Shown here: positions 1 through 9,383 of the stretch, piece by piece | Position numbering within the stretch: position 1 is the first letter of the stretch | Layout of the letters: every line of letters begins with the position of its first letter | Assembly: GCA_002307725.1 (NCBI GenBank) | Contig: DBUB01000002.1 | Span: forward strand, 62,001 to 126,000 | Origin: Alphaproteobacteria bacterium UBA1301 | GTDB lineage: Bacteria; Pseudomonadota; Alphaproteobacteria; Micropepsales; Micropepsaceae | DNA: 64,000 nucleotides | Reading direction: 5' to 3' | Notes under the pieces: generated by a model | What the model saw: the letters and a program-made list of their open reading frames with translations, nothing else | What the model was told of the DNA's origin: nothing | The model's database searches: none | Program-made: the position numbers and the translations under genes

Positions 1-56
1 AAGCCGTTTCATTCCGTCTCTTTCCGGCAGGGCGGTGGAAGGCTAGCTTGCCCGCC

Positions 57-1070
57 ATGATACGCAAGGGCGAACGCAATCTGATCACTGACGTGCCGGG
101 CCTAAAAGTCGGCAATGCCGAGGATTTTGCCATCCGCACCGGCGTGACGGTGGTTGTGGCCGATACGCCGTCGCCCGCGGCGGTGGACGTGCGCGGCGGG
201 GCGCCCGGCACTTGCGATACCGAGGCGCTCGATCCGGTGTCGCTGGTCGATGGCGTCGATGCCCTGGTGCTGGCGGGCGGCTCGGCCTTCGGGCTCGATG
301 CCGTCAGCGGCGTCCGGGCGCAGCTGCAGCGCCTGGGGCGGGGCTACCAGATCGCGCCCGGTCTGCCGCGTGTGCCGATCGTCTCCGGCGCCATCCTGTT
401 CGACCTCGCCAGTGGCGGCGATAAGGATTGGGGCGAGGAGGCCCCCTACCGCAGGCTTGGCCAAGCGGCGGCCGCGGCGGCGGGGTTCGACTTCAAGCTT
501 GGCAATGCCGGGGCGGGGCTTGGTGCCATTGCCGGGGCCTACAAAGGCGGTCTCGGCAGCGCTTCGGTGGTGCGCGCGGACGGGATCACGGTCGGCGCCC
601 TGGTGGCGGTCAACGCGGTGGGTTCGCCGGTGATCCCGGGCAGCGATGCGTTCTGGGCCTGGGCCTTTGAGCAGGACGGCGAATTCGGCGGCCGCCGCCC
701 CAAGCCTGAAGTCCACATCAGCAGCGCCTTGCCCGCCGACCTGAAAGGCACGGCCAAACCGGGCACCAACACCACCATCGCCGTGGTCGCGACCGACGCC
801 GATCTCACCCGTATCGAGCTGGAGCGACTCGCCATCATGGCTGCTGACGGCTTTGCGCGGGCGCTGCGCCCCGTCCATACCCCGTTTGACGGCGATCTCG
901 TCTATGCCATGTCGACCGGGCACCGCCCAATTACCGCACCGCGACCGCTGGCGGTGCTGGAGCTGGGATCGCTCGCCGCCGACACCCTGGCGCGCGCCAT
1001 CGCCCGCGGCGTCTACGAGGCCGAAACGCTGGGTGGGTATCGCAGCTACCGCAGTACCTTCCTCACATAG
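57..1070 (+). CDS. P1-family autoprocessing peptidase/amidase (DmpA/NylC-like)
   Basis: Cytosolic hydrolase of the P1 (S58/T5, L-aminopeptidase/D-esterase) family, whose members cut themselves to expose a Ser/Thr nucleophile and then hydrolyse N-terminal amino acids, beta-peptides or nylon oligomers. Visible family blocks are LVLAGGSAFGLDA near residue 72, GNAGAGLGAIAGAYKGGLGSAS near 149, and GTNTTIAVVATDA near 236. By analogy with NylC the self-cleavage would fall between Asn238 and Thr239. A TTG nine bases upstream (48) is in frame, but the ATG at 57 gives the usual family N-terminus. Substrate is not predictable. It faces the lipoprotein gene tail to tail. Confidence 0.88.
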   Translation: MIRKGERNLITDVPGLKVGNAEDFAIRTGVTVVVADTPSPAAVDVRGGAPGTCDTEALDPVSLVDGVDALVLAGGSAFGLDAVSGVRAQLQRLGRGYQIAPGLPRVPIVSGAILFDLASGGDKDWGEEAPYRRLGQAAAAAAGFDFKLGNAGAGLGAIAGAYKGGLGSASVVRADGITVGALVAVNAVGSPVIPGSDAFWAWAFEQDGEFGGRRPKPEVHISSALPADLKGTAKPGTNTTIAVVATDADLTRIELERLAIMAADGFARALRPVHTPFDGDLVYAMSTGHRPITAPRPLAVLELGSLAADTLARAIARGVYEAETLGGYRSYRSTFLT

Positions 1071-1071
1071 C

Positions 1072-1107
1072 AAAACGGCGGCCAGGAGATCCTGCCCGCC
1101 GCCGCTT
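1072..1107. terminator. bidirectional hairpin between convergent genes
   Basis: The 55-bp gap between two convergent genes holds nested arms: CGGCGG (1076-1081) pairs with a CCGCCG run near 1098-1106, enclosing CAGGA/TCCTG. A-rich sequence lies on the left and TTTAA on the right, so it could stop transcription from both sides. Inferred from sequence only. Confidence 0.5.
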
Positions 1108-1125
1108 TAAGCTCTGTTCGCTGCC

Positions 1126-2310
1126 TTAGCGCACGAACACCCGGACTTCGTTGCTGCTGATGCTGGGGTCGGTCTGCGAGGCTACCGCCAGCCGCGAGGC
1201 CGGCACGCCCATATCGGTCATCGAGCGCAACACCTCTTGGGCATGGTGACGAGCCGCCGTCTGGGCCAACTGGACCGCCGTGACGGTGCCCCTGGTCGGC
1301 GACACGGCAACGATCGAGAATGCGGCGCCCGGACGGGTCTGCAACGCCTGAGTCAAGGCCGCGTAAAGGATCTGCTGATAATCGGTATTCGCCTTGTCGA
1401 AGCGAATGGTCACCAGCGGTGCCGAACCGCCGGCATAGCTGCTGTGGCTACCCGCCCGGCCGGTCGCGAACATCGGGGCGGTGAGGTCGGCGCCATAAAG
1501 TTCGCCGTTTTTGATCGCGGCAGCCAGCGTCGTCAGGTTGGCGCGCTCATTGGCGACATAGGCCGTCTGGCGCTGGATGTCGGCCGAGACCTGGGTCATC
1601 AGGCGGTCGATCAGCACGACGGTCTGATTCGTTTCGTCTTGCAGCACCGACAGCTGGCGATGGTCTTCATCAACCGCACCGGCGACATTGAACGTGATCG
1701 CAATCCGGTCAAGCGCCGAATGCGCCGTGTTGGCGTCGGTGGCGACCGCACTGCCGAGCGAATTGAGGCTGTTGATGTTGGTCGAGAGCTGGTCGAGGGC
1801 GGTCTGGGCGCGGTTCCATTCGGCGACCAGTTCCGGGTTGCCGCGGGTTGTGCCCATCTGCAGTCGGCTGGTGATGCGGGCGCGGGCTTCGTAATAGGTA
1901 TTGGCAGCCCCGGCGCCCGAACTCCGCAGTTCGTTGTAGCGCTGGGCGTTGGTCTGCAGCGAGCCCTGAATGCCCGAAACCTGCGACCTGAGGCCGGAGA
2001 CAGTCTTGCCGACCGCGGTTCCCGTGTCGGAGCCTGGCTCGACAGTCACCGGCGTGATCGCCGCCATCGGGCCGACGCCGCTCGGTGAACTCACAACGGG
2101 GGCGTTGGTTTGCGTCGGAGCGGCATAGGGCACGGGCGTGCCGGAGGCCACCGGAGCGGTCGAATCCGGCTCGGGACCCGAATCACCGAAAAGCATCGAA
2201 TCGACGTCCGAACAGCCCGCAAGACCGATGGATGCAATCAGCGCCACAGCCCCCAATATGCGCGACGAAGCACTTGAAATCGCAGCCCGCCCGGCCAATT
2301 TCATTGTCAT
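1126..2310 (-). CDS. OmpA-like lipoprotein
   Basis: Predicted envelope lipoprotein of 394 aa. The start at 2310 is chosen because GGAGAG sits seven bases upstream and a lipoprotein signal peptide follows at once, ending in the lipobox LAGC. The frame is open further upstream, but that part looks like untranslated leader. The mature N-terminus is Pro/Ser/Thr-rich, the middle is helical with Gln/Asn-rich heptads (possible coiled coil, about residues 90-270), and the last 95 residues resemble an OmpA C-terminal peptidoglycan-binding fold (VTIRFDKANTDYQ, later SNEVRVFVR). It probably tethers the outer membrane to the wall. The middle region has no recognisable function. Confidence 0.75.
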   Translation of the reverse strand: MTMKLAGRAAISSASSRILGAVALIASIGLAGCSDVDSMLFGDSGPEPDSTAPVASGTPVPYAAPTQTNAPVVSSPSGVGPMAAITPVTVEPGSDTGTAVGKTVSGLRSQVSGIQGSLQTNAQRYNELRSSGAGAANTYYEARARITSRLQMGTTRGNPELVAEWNRAQTALDQLSTNINSLNSLGSAVATDANTAHSALDRIAITFNVAGAVDEDHRQLSVLQDETNQTVVLIDRLMTQVSADIQRQTAYVANERANLTTLAAAIKNGELYGADLTAPMFATGRAGSHSSYAGGSAPLVTIRFDKANTDYQQILYAALTQALQTRPGAAFSIVAVSPTRGTVTAVQLAQTAARHHAQEVLRSMTDMGVPASRLAVASQTDPSISSNEVRVFVR

Positions 2311-2559
2311 TCCAGCTCTCCAAGTCCGCCCAGGCACCGGCCTAGCAGAACATCCAGCCCGCCTGCGCTGTTGGGGCGCAAGGTCCTGAGAAGTCTTATC
2401 CACCGGCAAGCGCGAGGACAAGGGTGCAAACTGCGGCTTTCTGGGGGGATTTCTAGTAGTTAGTTGGTAACCAGGCGACAATTGGCGACGAATCGTCATG
2501 GCCGTGCGGATCACTTGCGTTTGCCGTCGCTGATGAATAGGTTGCCCGCCCTAAACGCG

Positions 2560-2636
2560 GCACCGGTAGCTCAGCTGGATAGAGCACCAGACTACGAATC
2601 TGGGGGTCGTGGGTTCAAATCCTGCCCGGTGCACCA
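2560..2636 (+). tRNA. tRNA-Arg(ACG)
   Basis: Complete cloverleaf with encoded CCA. Acceptor GCACCGG (2560-2566) pairs with CCGGTGC (2626-2632). The anticodon stem CCAGA/TCTGG encloses the loop CTACGAA, giving anticodon ACG, and the T loop GTTCAAAT is standard. tRNA-Arg genes are frequent integration targets, but no integrase or repeated 3' end is visible here. Confidence 0.95.
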
Positions 2637-2668
2637 TTCCTTCCTGCTTCAAACTCGACGTACGAGCG

Positions 2669-2689
2669 CACGGCCGAATACCGGCCGTG
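2669..2689 (+). terminator. hairpin downstream of tRNA-Arg
   Basis: Perfect 8-bp inverted repeat CACGGCCG/CGGCCGTG with a 5-nt loop, 33 bases after the tRNA. There is no T-run, so it may mark a 3' processing or termination point rather than a classical intrinsic terminator. Confidence 0.35.
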
Positions 2690-3065
2690 TACGGGGCTAT
2701 TCGCGAGGTTCGGCTCGGCGAAGAGGGAGAGACCGGTGTGCGTGTTTGGGCCGCGCCAAGCTTAATTTTTGCTCAGGCGCGCCGTATTGGCGCCCATGAG
2801 AGCCGTTGATTGACCGCGAAGACGATTTCCGAAGATGCGGGGGCTGGATTTGCCGTCCCGTGGTCGGATCATACTCGACTATGCACGACAGCTCGTTCGC
2901 CGCGGCGTCGAGGTGCGGTGGCCATACCAAAGGCTTGGAATCAATATGTTCCGCCGTAGGCCCCAAGCGAGATCACCGACATGAGTGAATTTCGTCGGAA
3001 TATGATTTTCCCAAAACAACCATCCTTGGCGACATCCTCACAAATTCCGCCAAGCCATTTTTAAT
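2690..3065. other. gene-poor spacer
   Basis: About 375 bases with no supported gene. An 89-codon open frame on the minus strand (2697-2966) matches nothing I recognise and lacks a clear ribosome site, so it is not called. No repeat or transposon end is evident. Confidence 0.5.
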
Positions 3066-4394
3066 TCACGCTGATTTCGTTTGCGTCGTTAATTGCAAAT
3101 CTTTCGGCAGGCGCACAATGGCGTAGCCGAAGCAGACCAAGGCCGGCACCAGGGCAAGCATCGTCAGCGCCATGCCGTATTTCAACGACGCGGCCGTTCC
3201 ATAAAGCGGTGCCAATGCGTTCGACAACGCCCCCACGGCCGAAGGCCCCCCGCCCGTGCCAATCATGTTTAGAGCAAACAACAAGGTCGCCGCGCCGACC
3301 GCTTTGAGCCTTGGCGGCAGCATGAATTGTGCAAATGCAAACATCGGGGCCGTATAGGTGGACATGACGAGAACGGTCACGGTCAACCATCCGTACATCC
3401 AGAGGTTCCCCGCTCTCTCTGCGGTGAAAAGAAACAAATACTCAAACGGGATAACGAGAACGGCGGAAATCACGACCACCCATAAGTACCAACGAGGATC
3501 GCGCGCGGCAAAGCGGTCCGTGACAAATCCGGCGATCAGGGTTCCCGCCATGCCCGCTATGCCCTCGATGCCGCCGAAAATAGAACCAATTTCGCCAGCT
3601 CCGGCCCCGCGCACGCGCATCAGCCAGACCGGGGTCCACATTTCCAGCCCGCTGCTACTGAATGACAACAGAGCCAAGCCCAAAGCCGCCGCCAGGAAGG
3701 CGCGGCGGCGCCGAAACTCTACCAGGGTTTCGCTTAGGCTATAGCTGCGATTGGAAGCTCCGTGACCGTCATAAACGCCGCGCTTGGGTTCCGGCAGCAG
3801 AAAACGGATAGCGAGCGCGAGGGCAATGCCCGGCGCCCCAAGCACGATGAAGGCAGCCCGCCACCCGTAGCGGTCGCTGATCATGCCTCCCAACGCCAGT
3901 CCCAACCAGATGCCCAGTGAAATACCGAGGACATAAATGGAGAAGGCTACGCTCCGCCGTTGTGGGGGGAAGTAGTCCGATATTAGGGAGTGAGACGCCG
4001 GACTGCATCCAGATTGGCCAACCGCCACCGAAGCGCGCATGAAAACGAGACCGAAGAAGGTCGACACAAAACCGGTCGCCACGGTCATCACACTCCACAT
4101 CCCAGTTGCCAAGGCGAGGATATTCCGTCGCGATCCGTTATCGGCCCAGCGCCCAATCGGAAAAGCTGCCAGGGAGTAAACCACCGCAAAGGCAAAGCCG
4201 GTTAGCAGCCCCATCTGCGCGTCCGAAAGACCCAAGTCCGTTTCGATCGGCTGGACCAATATGATAAGCAGGTAGCGGTCAATCCAGCTGGAGGTATAGG
4301 CCGCCAATAGGAGAGCCAGGACGAACCAGGACATGACCGGGACGTGTCCAGGCTGCACGGGTTGCGATTTCACGTGGGACAAGGACTTCGTCAT
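3066..4394 (-). CDS. MFS transporter (12 TM, spinster/exporter type)
   Basis: Inner-membrane major facilitator of 442 aa. It starts at ATG 4394, eleven codons inside the longest frame, with GGGGACGG upstream. The N-terminal half carries the family pattern YTSSWIDRYLLIILVQPI, then DLGLSDAQMGLLTGFAFA, and the loop 2-3 signature FPIGRWADNGSRRNILALA. A cytoplasmic loop near residue 200 separates the two six-helix halves. This subfamily is common in sphingomonad-like catabolic clusters, often next to TonB-dependent receptors as here. The substrate is unknown; export or uptake of an organic acid or aromatic compound is possible. Confidence 0.85.
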   Translation of the reverse strand: MTKSLSHVKSQPVQPGHVPVMSWFVLALLLAAYTSSWIDRYLLIILVQPIETDLGLSDAQMGLLTGFAFAVVYSLAAFPIGRWADNGSRRNILALATGMWSVMTVATGFVSTFFGLVFMRASVAVGQSGCSPASHSLISDYFPPQRRSVAFSIYVLGISLGIWLGLALGGMISDRYGWRAAFIVLGAPGIALALAIRFLLPEPKRGVYDGHGASNRSYSLSETLVEFRRRRAFLAAALGLALLSFSSSGLEMWTPVWLMRVRGAGAGEIGSIFGGIEGIAGMAGTLIAGFVTDRFAARDPRWYLWVVVISAVLVIPFEYLFLFTAERAGNLWMYGWLTVTVLVMSTYTAPMFAFAQFMLPPRLKAVGAATLLFALNMIGTGGGPSAVGALSNALAPLYGTAASLKYGMALTMLALVPALVCFGYAIVRLPKDLQLTTQTKSA

Positions 4395-4570
4395 AGTATC
4401 CGTCCCCGCGCAACAGCCGAATGCCACCGCTGCCTTTTCTGATCCGGGCGCAAACCGATGTTCGATCCGAACGTGCGGTGGCTGCCATCAAACTCGCTCA
4501 AATACGCTCCGTTGTTTGTCCATACAGAAAGGCCGCCAATCCGGCCGGGGGGAAACTTCGCGAAAGAAGA

Positions 4571-4601
4571 AGCGCTTCCGTGCCAAAACACCGGAAGCGC
4601 T
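4571..4601 (-). terminator. intrinsic terminator of the TonB-dependent receptor gene
   Basis: Ten-bp perfect stem AGCGCTTCCG/CGGAAGCGCT with an 11-nt loop. Reading on the minus strand it follows the receptor stop codon by 14 bases and is succeeded by TTCTTCTTTC. This is a convincing Rho-independent terminator that separates the receptor from the MFS gene. Confidence 0.75.
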
Positions 4602-4614
4602 CTAGCGTGTCCGA

Positions 4615-6918
4615 TCAATATCGAACGGAGGCGGAAATACCGATGGTACGCGGCTGCAAGGTGTACCCCTCCGGCACATAGTTGTCGGAAGGACGCTGGA
4701 TGATCTTGTAGACGTTGAGCAGGTTCTGGCCGTACAGCGCAATCTCCCATCTATCGATGGTGGTTCCCACGCGGGCGCTGAGCAGATTATAGGGTGGCCG
4801 CTTGTAGTCGGTATTGCTCTTCACGAACGTGCCATGGCTCTCGCCGGTAAGTTGCCAGCTGAGGCGCACGAAGCCTTCCATGTCGTTGTAGACTTTGCGC
4901 CGGTATTCGCTCCAGAGATTGAGCGACCAACGCGGTGCGCCAGGAACCTGATCGCCCTTGGCAATACCGAGCCCCGCCACGTTTTCGGTGAAGGTGGCAT
5001 GAGTATAGTTGCCCGAAACGCCAGCCGACAACTCGTCGGTAAGCTGTGCTGCCGCCTCGAGTTCCAGACCGTAGCTTCGCGCGCTGCCAACATTGCCAAT
5101 GAAATCGAAGCCGCAGGTGCTGAGCGGAACGTCGAGCTGTATCTGCTTCCACTCAATATCGTAAAGGGAGGTATTGAGCGACAGCCGCCCGTCCAGGAAC
5201 GTGCCTTTGCTGCCGACCTCGTAGTTCCACAAACTATCAGGACCATACGTCTTGGGAGCACTGGTCAGGCCATACGTCGCCAGGTCCTTGGCGCAATAGG
5301 CCGCCGGCACGTTGTTGTTGTTGCCGCCCAACCGGTAACCCTTGCCGGCCGTTGCATAAACAGTGAAGTTGGATTCGACATTGTAGGTGACCGAGAACTT
5401 CGGCGTCAGCGCATGATAATTGGCCACCTTTAATGTCGGCACGCCGCCGCCCGAGAAGAAGCCGCTCGAAGTGCCGAGGCTGGTGGTGCGAGCATAGAGG
5501 TAGCGCAGACCTCCCGTAATCTTCAGATCCGGCGTGACATTGTACGAGACCTCGCCGAAGCCGGCGTATTCGTAGTCCTTGGTATGGCTGTCGAACTTGA
5601 AGAAGAGATCGTTCGGGATCGCCTCGCCGAGAAGCTGCGCCGCCGTCAAGCCGTAGATGCTGTTCACGGCGGAGTTGAAGCCGGTGATGTACTGCGAGGA
5701 TTTGCCGAACGAATTCGATTCCGAATAGTAGAGCCCGAAGATCCAGGTGAACGGATTGCTACCGTTCGGATCGTAGGGCGCCGAAACCAAGCGGACCTCC
5801 TCGGTGAATTCCCGGGCGGTAATGGCGCTGTAGACCGGGCCAGGTAATTTGCCAAGCTGGCTGCCGTCCAAATTGCCATCAAGGCCTGTCGTTCCCAGGC
5901 TGTCGACATAATCCCCGATATAGACGCTGTTGAAATAGGTGCCGTCCGTGGTGCGCGGGAAGTGGCGATAGGCCAAGCTCGTGACCGACACCAGATCGGC
6001 CCAATCGAAGTGATATTCGCCCTTCAGGCTGGGCACGGCGAGTGTGTCGACGCCGTTCTCGGTCACCAGCTTGTCGGTGGTGTATTTGCGGCCGGTCAAA
6101 TTGACGAGGCCGGTGTCGCCGATCCCGGTGCGTTGATAGAGAATCGATGGCGTGATCGTCAGCCGCTCCAGCGGTTTCCAGGCCAGCGATGCCTTGACCA
6201 CCTTAGTTTCATTATCGTTGATGCCGCTGTTGTCGATATTTCCAGCACTATCGGCGTGATCGACAAAGCCGCTGTCATGAGAGAAGGAAACGCCCACTCT
6301 GAGACCGAGTTCGCCACCCACCAACGGCAGGTTGACCACGCCTTTGACCCTGTAATTGGCGCCGCCGTGTTCGGTCCCAGAGACGTCGCTGGATGCGCTA
6401 TACTCGTATTGATCCAGATTGACGGAATTGCTGACGAAGCGAATGGTGCCGCCCATGGCGCTGGCGCCGTAAAGGGTGCCTTGCGGCCCGCGCAACACCT
6501 CCACCTGCTTGATGTCGAACAGCTGCGGTTCCGACTGGCCAGAATAGAAAGCGTTGTTGCGCAAGGTGATCGGCGTGTCGTCGAGATAGATCGCGACGGT
6601 CGACGTTCCGATGTCGGAACTGATGCCGCGGATCTCGATATTGCTGAGTCCCGGCGCGCCCAAACTCGTGAAGGACAGGTTCGGGATCGACTTCGCCAAA
6701 TCGGCGTAGTTCTCGATATGCTGCGCGTCGAGATGGGCACCATCAAGGACGGACAGGCTTTGCGGCACCTCCTGCATCGTCTCGGCCCGCTTCTGTCCGG
6801 TCACCACCACTTGCTCCATTCCGGCAGCGCTCTCGACAGACGTTTCCGCCGATGCCGGCACGACAACTACGGCACAGCATAATAACAATGACCTCCTCAA
6901 CATACGCACGGCCGACAT
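4615..6918 (-). CDS. TonB-dependent receptor
   Basis: Outer-membrane active transporter of 767 aa. The start at 6918 follows GGAGACTTTA and gives a clean signal peptide (MLRRSLLLCCAVVVVPASA). A plug domain follows, with a TonB-box-like EQVVVTGQKRAETMQEVPQS around residues 32-51, plug motifs DLAKSIPNLSF and EVLRGPQGTLYGASAMGGTI, then a 22-strand barrel ending in the usual aromatic C-terminus (ISASVRY). Part of the large Caulobacter/sphingomonad-type TBDR family; the ligand cannot be read from sequence. Neighbouring MFS, isochorismatase-like and LysR genes suggest a small-molecule uptake/degradation locus, but each is separately transcribed. Confidence 0.92.
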   Translation of the reverse strand: MSAVRMLRRSLLLCCAVVVVPASAETSVESAAGMEQVVVTGQKRAETMQEVPQSLSVLDGAHLDAQHIENYADLAKSIPNLSFTSLGAPGLSNIEIRGISSDIGTSTVAIYLDDTPITLRNNAFYSGQSEPQLFDIKQVEVLRGPQGTLYGASAMGGTIRFVSNSVNLDQYEYSASSDVSGTEHGGANYRVKGVVNLPLVGGELGLRVGVSFSHDSGFVDHADSAGNIDNSGINDNETKVVKASLAWKPLERLTITPSILYQRTGIGDTGLVNLTGRKYTTDKLVTENGVDTLAVPSLKGEYHFDWADLVSVTSLAYRHFPRTTDGTYFNSVYIGDYVDSLGTTGLDGNLDGSQLGKLPGPVYSAITAREFTEEVRLVSAPYDPNGSNPFTWIFGLYYSESNSFGKSSQYITGFNSAVNSIYGLTAAQLLGEAIPNDLFFKFDSHTKDYEYAGFGEVSYNVTPDLKITGGLRYLYARTTSLGTSSGFFSGGGVPTLKVANYHALTPKFSVTYNVESNFTVYATAGKGYRLGGNNNNVPAAYCAKDLATYGLTSAPKTYGPDSLWNYEVGSKGTFLDGRLSLNTSLYDIEWKQIQLDVPLSTCGFDFIGNVGSARSYGLELEAAAQLTDELSAGVSGNYTHATFTENVAGLGIAKGDQVPGAPRWSLNLWSEYRRKVYNDMEGFVRLSWQLTGESHGTFVKSNTDYKRPPYNLLSARVGTTIDRWEIALYGQNLLNVYKIIQRPSDNYVPEGYTLQPRTIGISASVRY

Positions 6919-7424
6919 TAAAGTCTCCTTCCAACCGAACAACTTGAACCCGATGCTCGTTGCACACACTAACGACCGAACTGGCGGAGAAGGATCGCTG
7001 CGTTTGAAAGCAAACTTGCATGCCCGGGGAAGTGTGGACAGGCTCGCTGTGTGCAAAGAGTTCAAGCGGAACAAATATCGAGCAGGAATTGCCTGAACGA
7101 CTGCAGAATGTGCAGCGATTGCCCAGCACTTCATCTTCACCACGTTTTCGCTCTGCCAAATATTTTGGACACGGCGTGCGTGAGGGTCGATGCCAATCCG
7201 TGCCGGCATCATGACTGCCATGGAATGCGTGGGGGAGGTGCGCCGTCGGCCGAGCCGATGTTTGGCGCAGAGATCGCAGTCGGCTAGACTATGAATCCGA
7301 CAGCGCAAAAAGCAAAAGCCGGCTCGCGACGCAGAGTTATGCAACGTGCTGTTGCGATGACCCTAACATCGCGTGCCGGTGATAAGCTGCCTGCGGACAG
7401 TGCGACGCCGCAGGCAAGAACCGT
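6919..7424. other. long upstream region of the TonB-dependent receptor
   Basis: About 500 bases between the receptor start and the end of the isochorismatase-like gene. The receptor frame stays open upstream to 7344, but it has no signal peptide or ribosome site there. I see no RNA motif, repeat or second gene; it presumably carries the receptor promoter and control sites. Confidence 0.45.
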
Positions 7425-8075
7425 TTAAGCCGCCCTGGAGACCTTGAGAGCCTTGAAGGCGGCAAGAATTTCGTCGCTTGTGCGGCGGGCGCCGGCCTGC
7501 AGATACTCCATGGCCCGCAACGAGGCGTCATGAGCGTCCTGGCTTGACCCGCCAACGCAATCTTCCACCACACGGCAGTAATAGTCGCCCTGGTGGCCGT
7601 CCACGAAGGTGTAGTGCACGCACACGTCGGTCAATCCGCCGGTCAAAATCAACGTCTGGACCTTGAGGCCCTTGAGCAAAATTTCGAAATCGGTGCCGTA
7701 GAAGGCAGAGTAACGACGTTTTGGTACAAGATAATCGCCCGGCCGAAAATCCACTTGATCAGCCGAAATTGCCGTCGACGGCAGCCCCTCAAGGCAATGC
7801 ACATCCTCGTCGCCATCAAGTTCGCGGCCGAAGTCCACACCGTCGGCACGATGCACTTCCTGGATGAAAACCACCGGCACGTCCGCTTCACGCGCTGCCA
7901 AGACAAGCTCCTTGGCGCGCGCCATACGCTTCATGCGTTCTTCCCGGTTGCCGACATGAGGCACGCCCCCTTCGACGCCGGGCACATAGGCCCCGCCACC
8001 CTGGAAATCCACCATGACAAGCGCAGGCCTGCCGACAATCATTGGTTGCTTCGCAAGCTTCTCTTTCATCTTCAT
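7425..8075 (-). CDS. isochorismatase-family cysteine hydrolase
   Basis: Cytosolic hydrolase of the isochorismatase/nicotinamidase fold, 216 aa. The Asp-Lys-Cys triad is visible: Asp23 in ALVMVDFQ, Lys119 in YLVPKRRYSAF, and Cys152 in GGLTDVCVHYT. The cis-peptide context is as in N-carbamoylsarcosine amidase and biuret hydrolase relatives. Substrate is not determinable; an amide or enol-ether is expected. It is transcribed divergently from a LysR regulator starting 210 bp away, the classical arrangement for a regulator and its target. Confidence 0.85.
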   Translation of the reverse strand: MKMKEKLAKQPMIVGRPALVMVDFQGGGAYVPGVEGGVPHVGNREERMKRMARAKELVLAAREADVPVVFIQEVHRADGVDFGRELDGDEDVHCLEGLPSTAISADQVDFRPGDYLVPKRRYSAFYGTDFEILLKGLKVQTLILTGGLTDVCVHYTFVDGHQGDYYCRVVEDCVGGSSQDAHDASLRAMEYLQAGARRTSDEILAAFKALKVSRAA

Positions 8076-8284
8076 CTTACGGACGCCATTCCTTCGTTTA
8101 GCGGCTCATCGTGACACTCGGCGAGACAGATCGTCCGCCAACCGCCGACAGATCGATTTGGTACGTGCTTTGCATCGCTCCAGGAGAAGCAATGCTCGCT
8201 CGCCAGTCCGGCGCCAAGATTGGCCGGAAAAAGCGGCGGCGAGAATGGCAAGTTGCACAAGGATGATTGTCGAGGTTCGAAACT

Positions 8285-9238
8285 ATGAGACTTAAGACAT
8301 TCACCGGAAAAATCAGCGACGGTGACATTCGCCTGTTGCGCATCTTCTGTATTGTCGTGCGATGCGGGGGCTTTGCTGCGGCCGAATCCGAATTGCAGCT
8401 CGGGCTTCCATCCATCAGCCGCTACGTCAAAGACCTTGAAACCCGGCTAGGTGTCCGCCTGTGTCGGCGCGGCCGTACAGGTTTTTCCCTCACTGACGAA
8501 GGACGTCACGTCTACGCCTCAAGCATGCACCTGATTTCCGACATCGAGCAATTCGAAGCCAGCATCCGAGGCATCCACACCGAATTGCGCGGCACGCTGG
8601 AGATCGGCATCATCGATGCGGTTCTGAATGACCCCAACCTGAATTTTCCCGATGCTCTTGCCGAATTCCGGCGGCAATACGCCTCGGTCGATTTCCATAT
8701 AACGACGGCCACATCGAACATTATCGAACAGGCCGTACTCGATGGAACGCTGCATGTCGGCATGGTTATCGGCCGGCGACACATCAACCAACTCGATCAC
8801 CGGCTGCTTTATCGCGAGCATAGCAATCTCTACTGCGCGCCGAGCCACCCGCTTTACGACAAGACCAACGTCACCATCGAGGACGTTACCAAATGCGACA
8901 AGGCAGGCTATTCCTTCCTGACGGAAAGTGACCGTTTCCACACGAGCGATCTGCTGCAGCGAGCTTCGGTTGATTCCATGGAGGCCGTGGCGATTATGAT
9001 CTGTTCTGGCCACTTCGTCGGTTCGCTGCCGGATCATTACGTCAAGACGCACTGGCGGCTTCGCGAGTTCAAGCCGTTGCTGCCGGAGGTCTACGCTTAC
9101 ACTACCGATATCGAACTCATCACGCGGCGGGACACATCTTCGCGCCGCACTTTGGCGCTGCTTGAGATAATCGATATCCTGCGGGTCGCGTCGCTGCCGC
9201 GCCGTCTTGACGGCGTGAGTGCCGGTATTTCGGGCTGA
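8285..9238 (+). CDS. LysR-family transcriptional regulator
   Basis: DNA-binding regulator of 317 aa. The N-terminal winged helix-turn-helix is clear (LRIFCIVVRCGGFAAAESELQ, then LPSISRYVKDLETRLGVRLC), followed by a periplasmic-binding-protein-like effector domain (ELRGTLEIGIIDAVLND onward). ATG 8285 is preferred over the in-frame TTG at 8267 because GAGG lies nine bases before it. It diverges from the isochorismatase-like gene, which it probably controls. The effector is unknown. Confidence 0.88.
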   Translation: MRLKTFTGKISDGDIRLLRIFCIVVRCGGFAAAESELQLGLPSISRYVKDLETRLGVRLCRRGRTGFSLTDEGRHVYASSMHLISDIEQFEASIRGIHTELRGTLEIGIIDAVLNDPNLNFPDALAEFRRQYASVDFHITTATSNIIEQAVLDGTLHVGMVIGRRHINQLDHRLLYREHSNLYCAPSHPLYDKTNVTIEDVTKCDKAGYSFLTESDRFHTSDLLQRASVDSMEAVAIMICSGHFVGSLPDHYVKTHWRLREFKPLLPEVYAYTTDIELITRRDTSSRRTLALLEIIDILRVASLPRRLDGVSAGISG

Positions 9239-9383
9239 TCTGCCCGAAAAAATCGCATTGAGGAATGCTGGCGCTCTAACGGCAGATGCAAGATACCTGG
9301 GCATCGGTGCCGATTAACAAGGCACCGCTCCGAGACCTTGAGAATGCACCGCCGCCAGATATCGTGATCGTGAGACGTACGTT

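Noticed and set aside
2560..2636. Integration site at tRNA-Arg
   Set aside because: The tRNA 3' end is not repeated downstream and no integrase lies nearby.
2697..2966. 89-codon minus-strand ORF after tRNA-Arg
   Set aside because: No ribosome site, no recognisable domain, and its composition is not distinguishable from a chance frame at this GC content.
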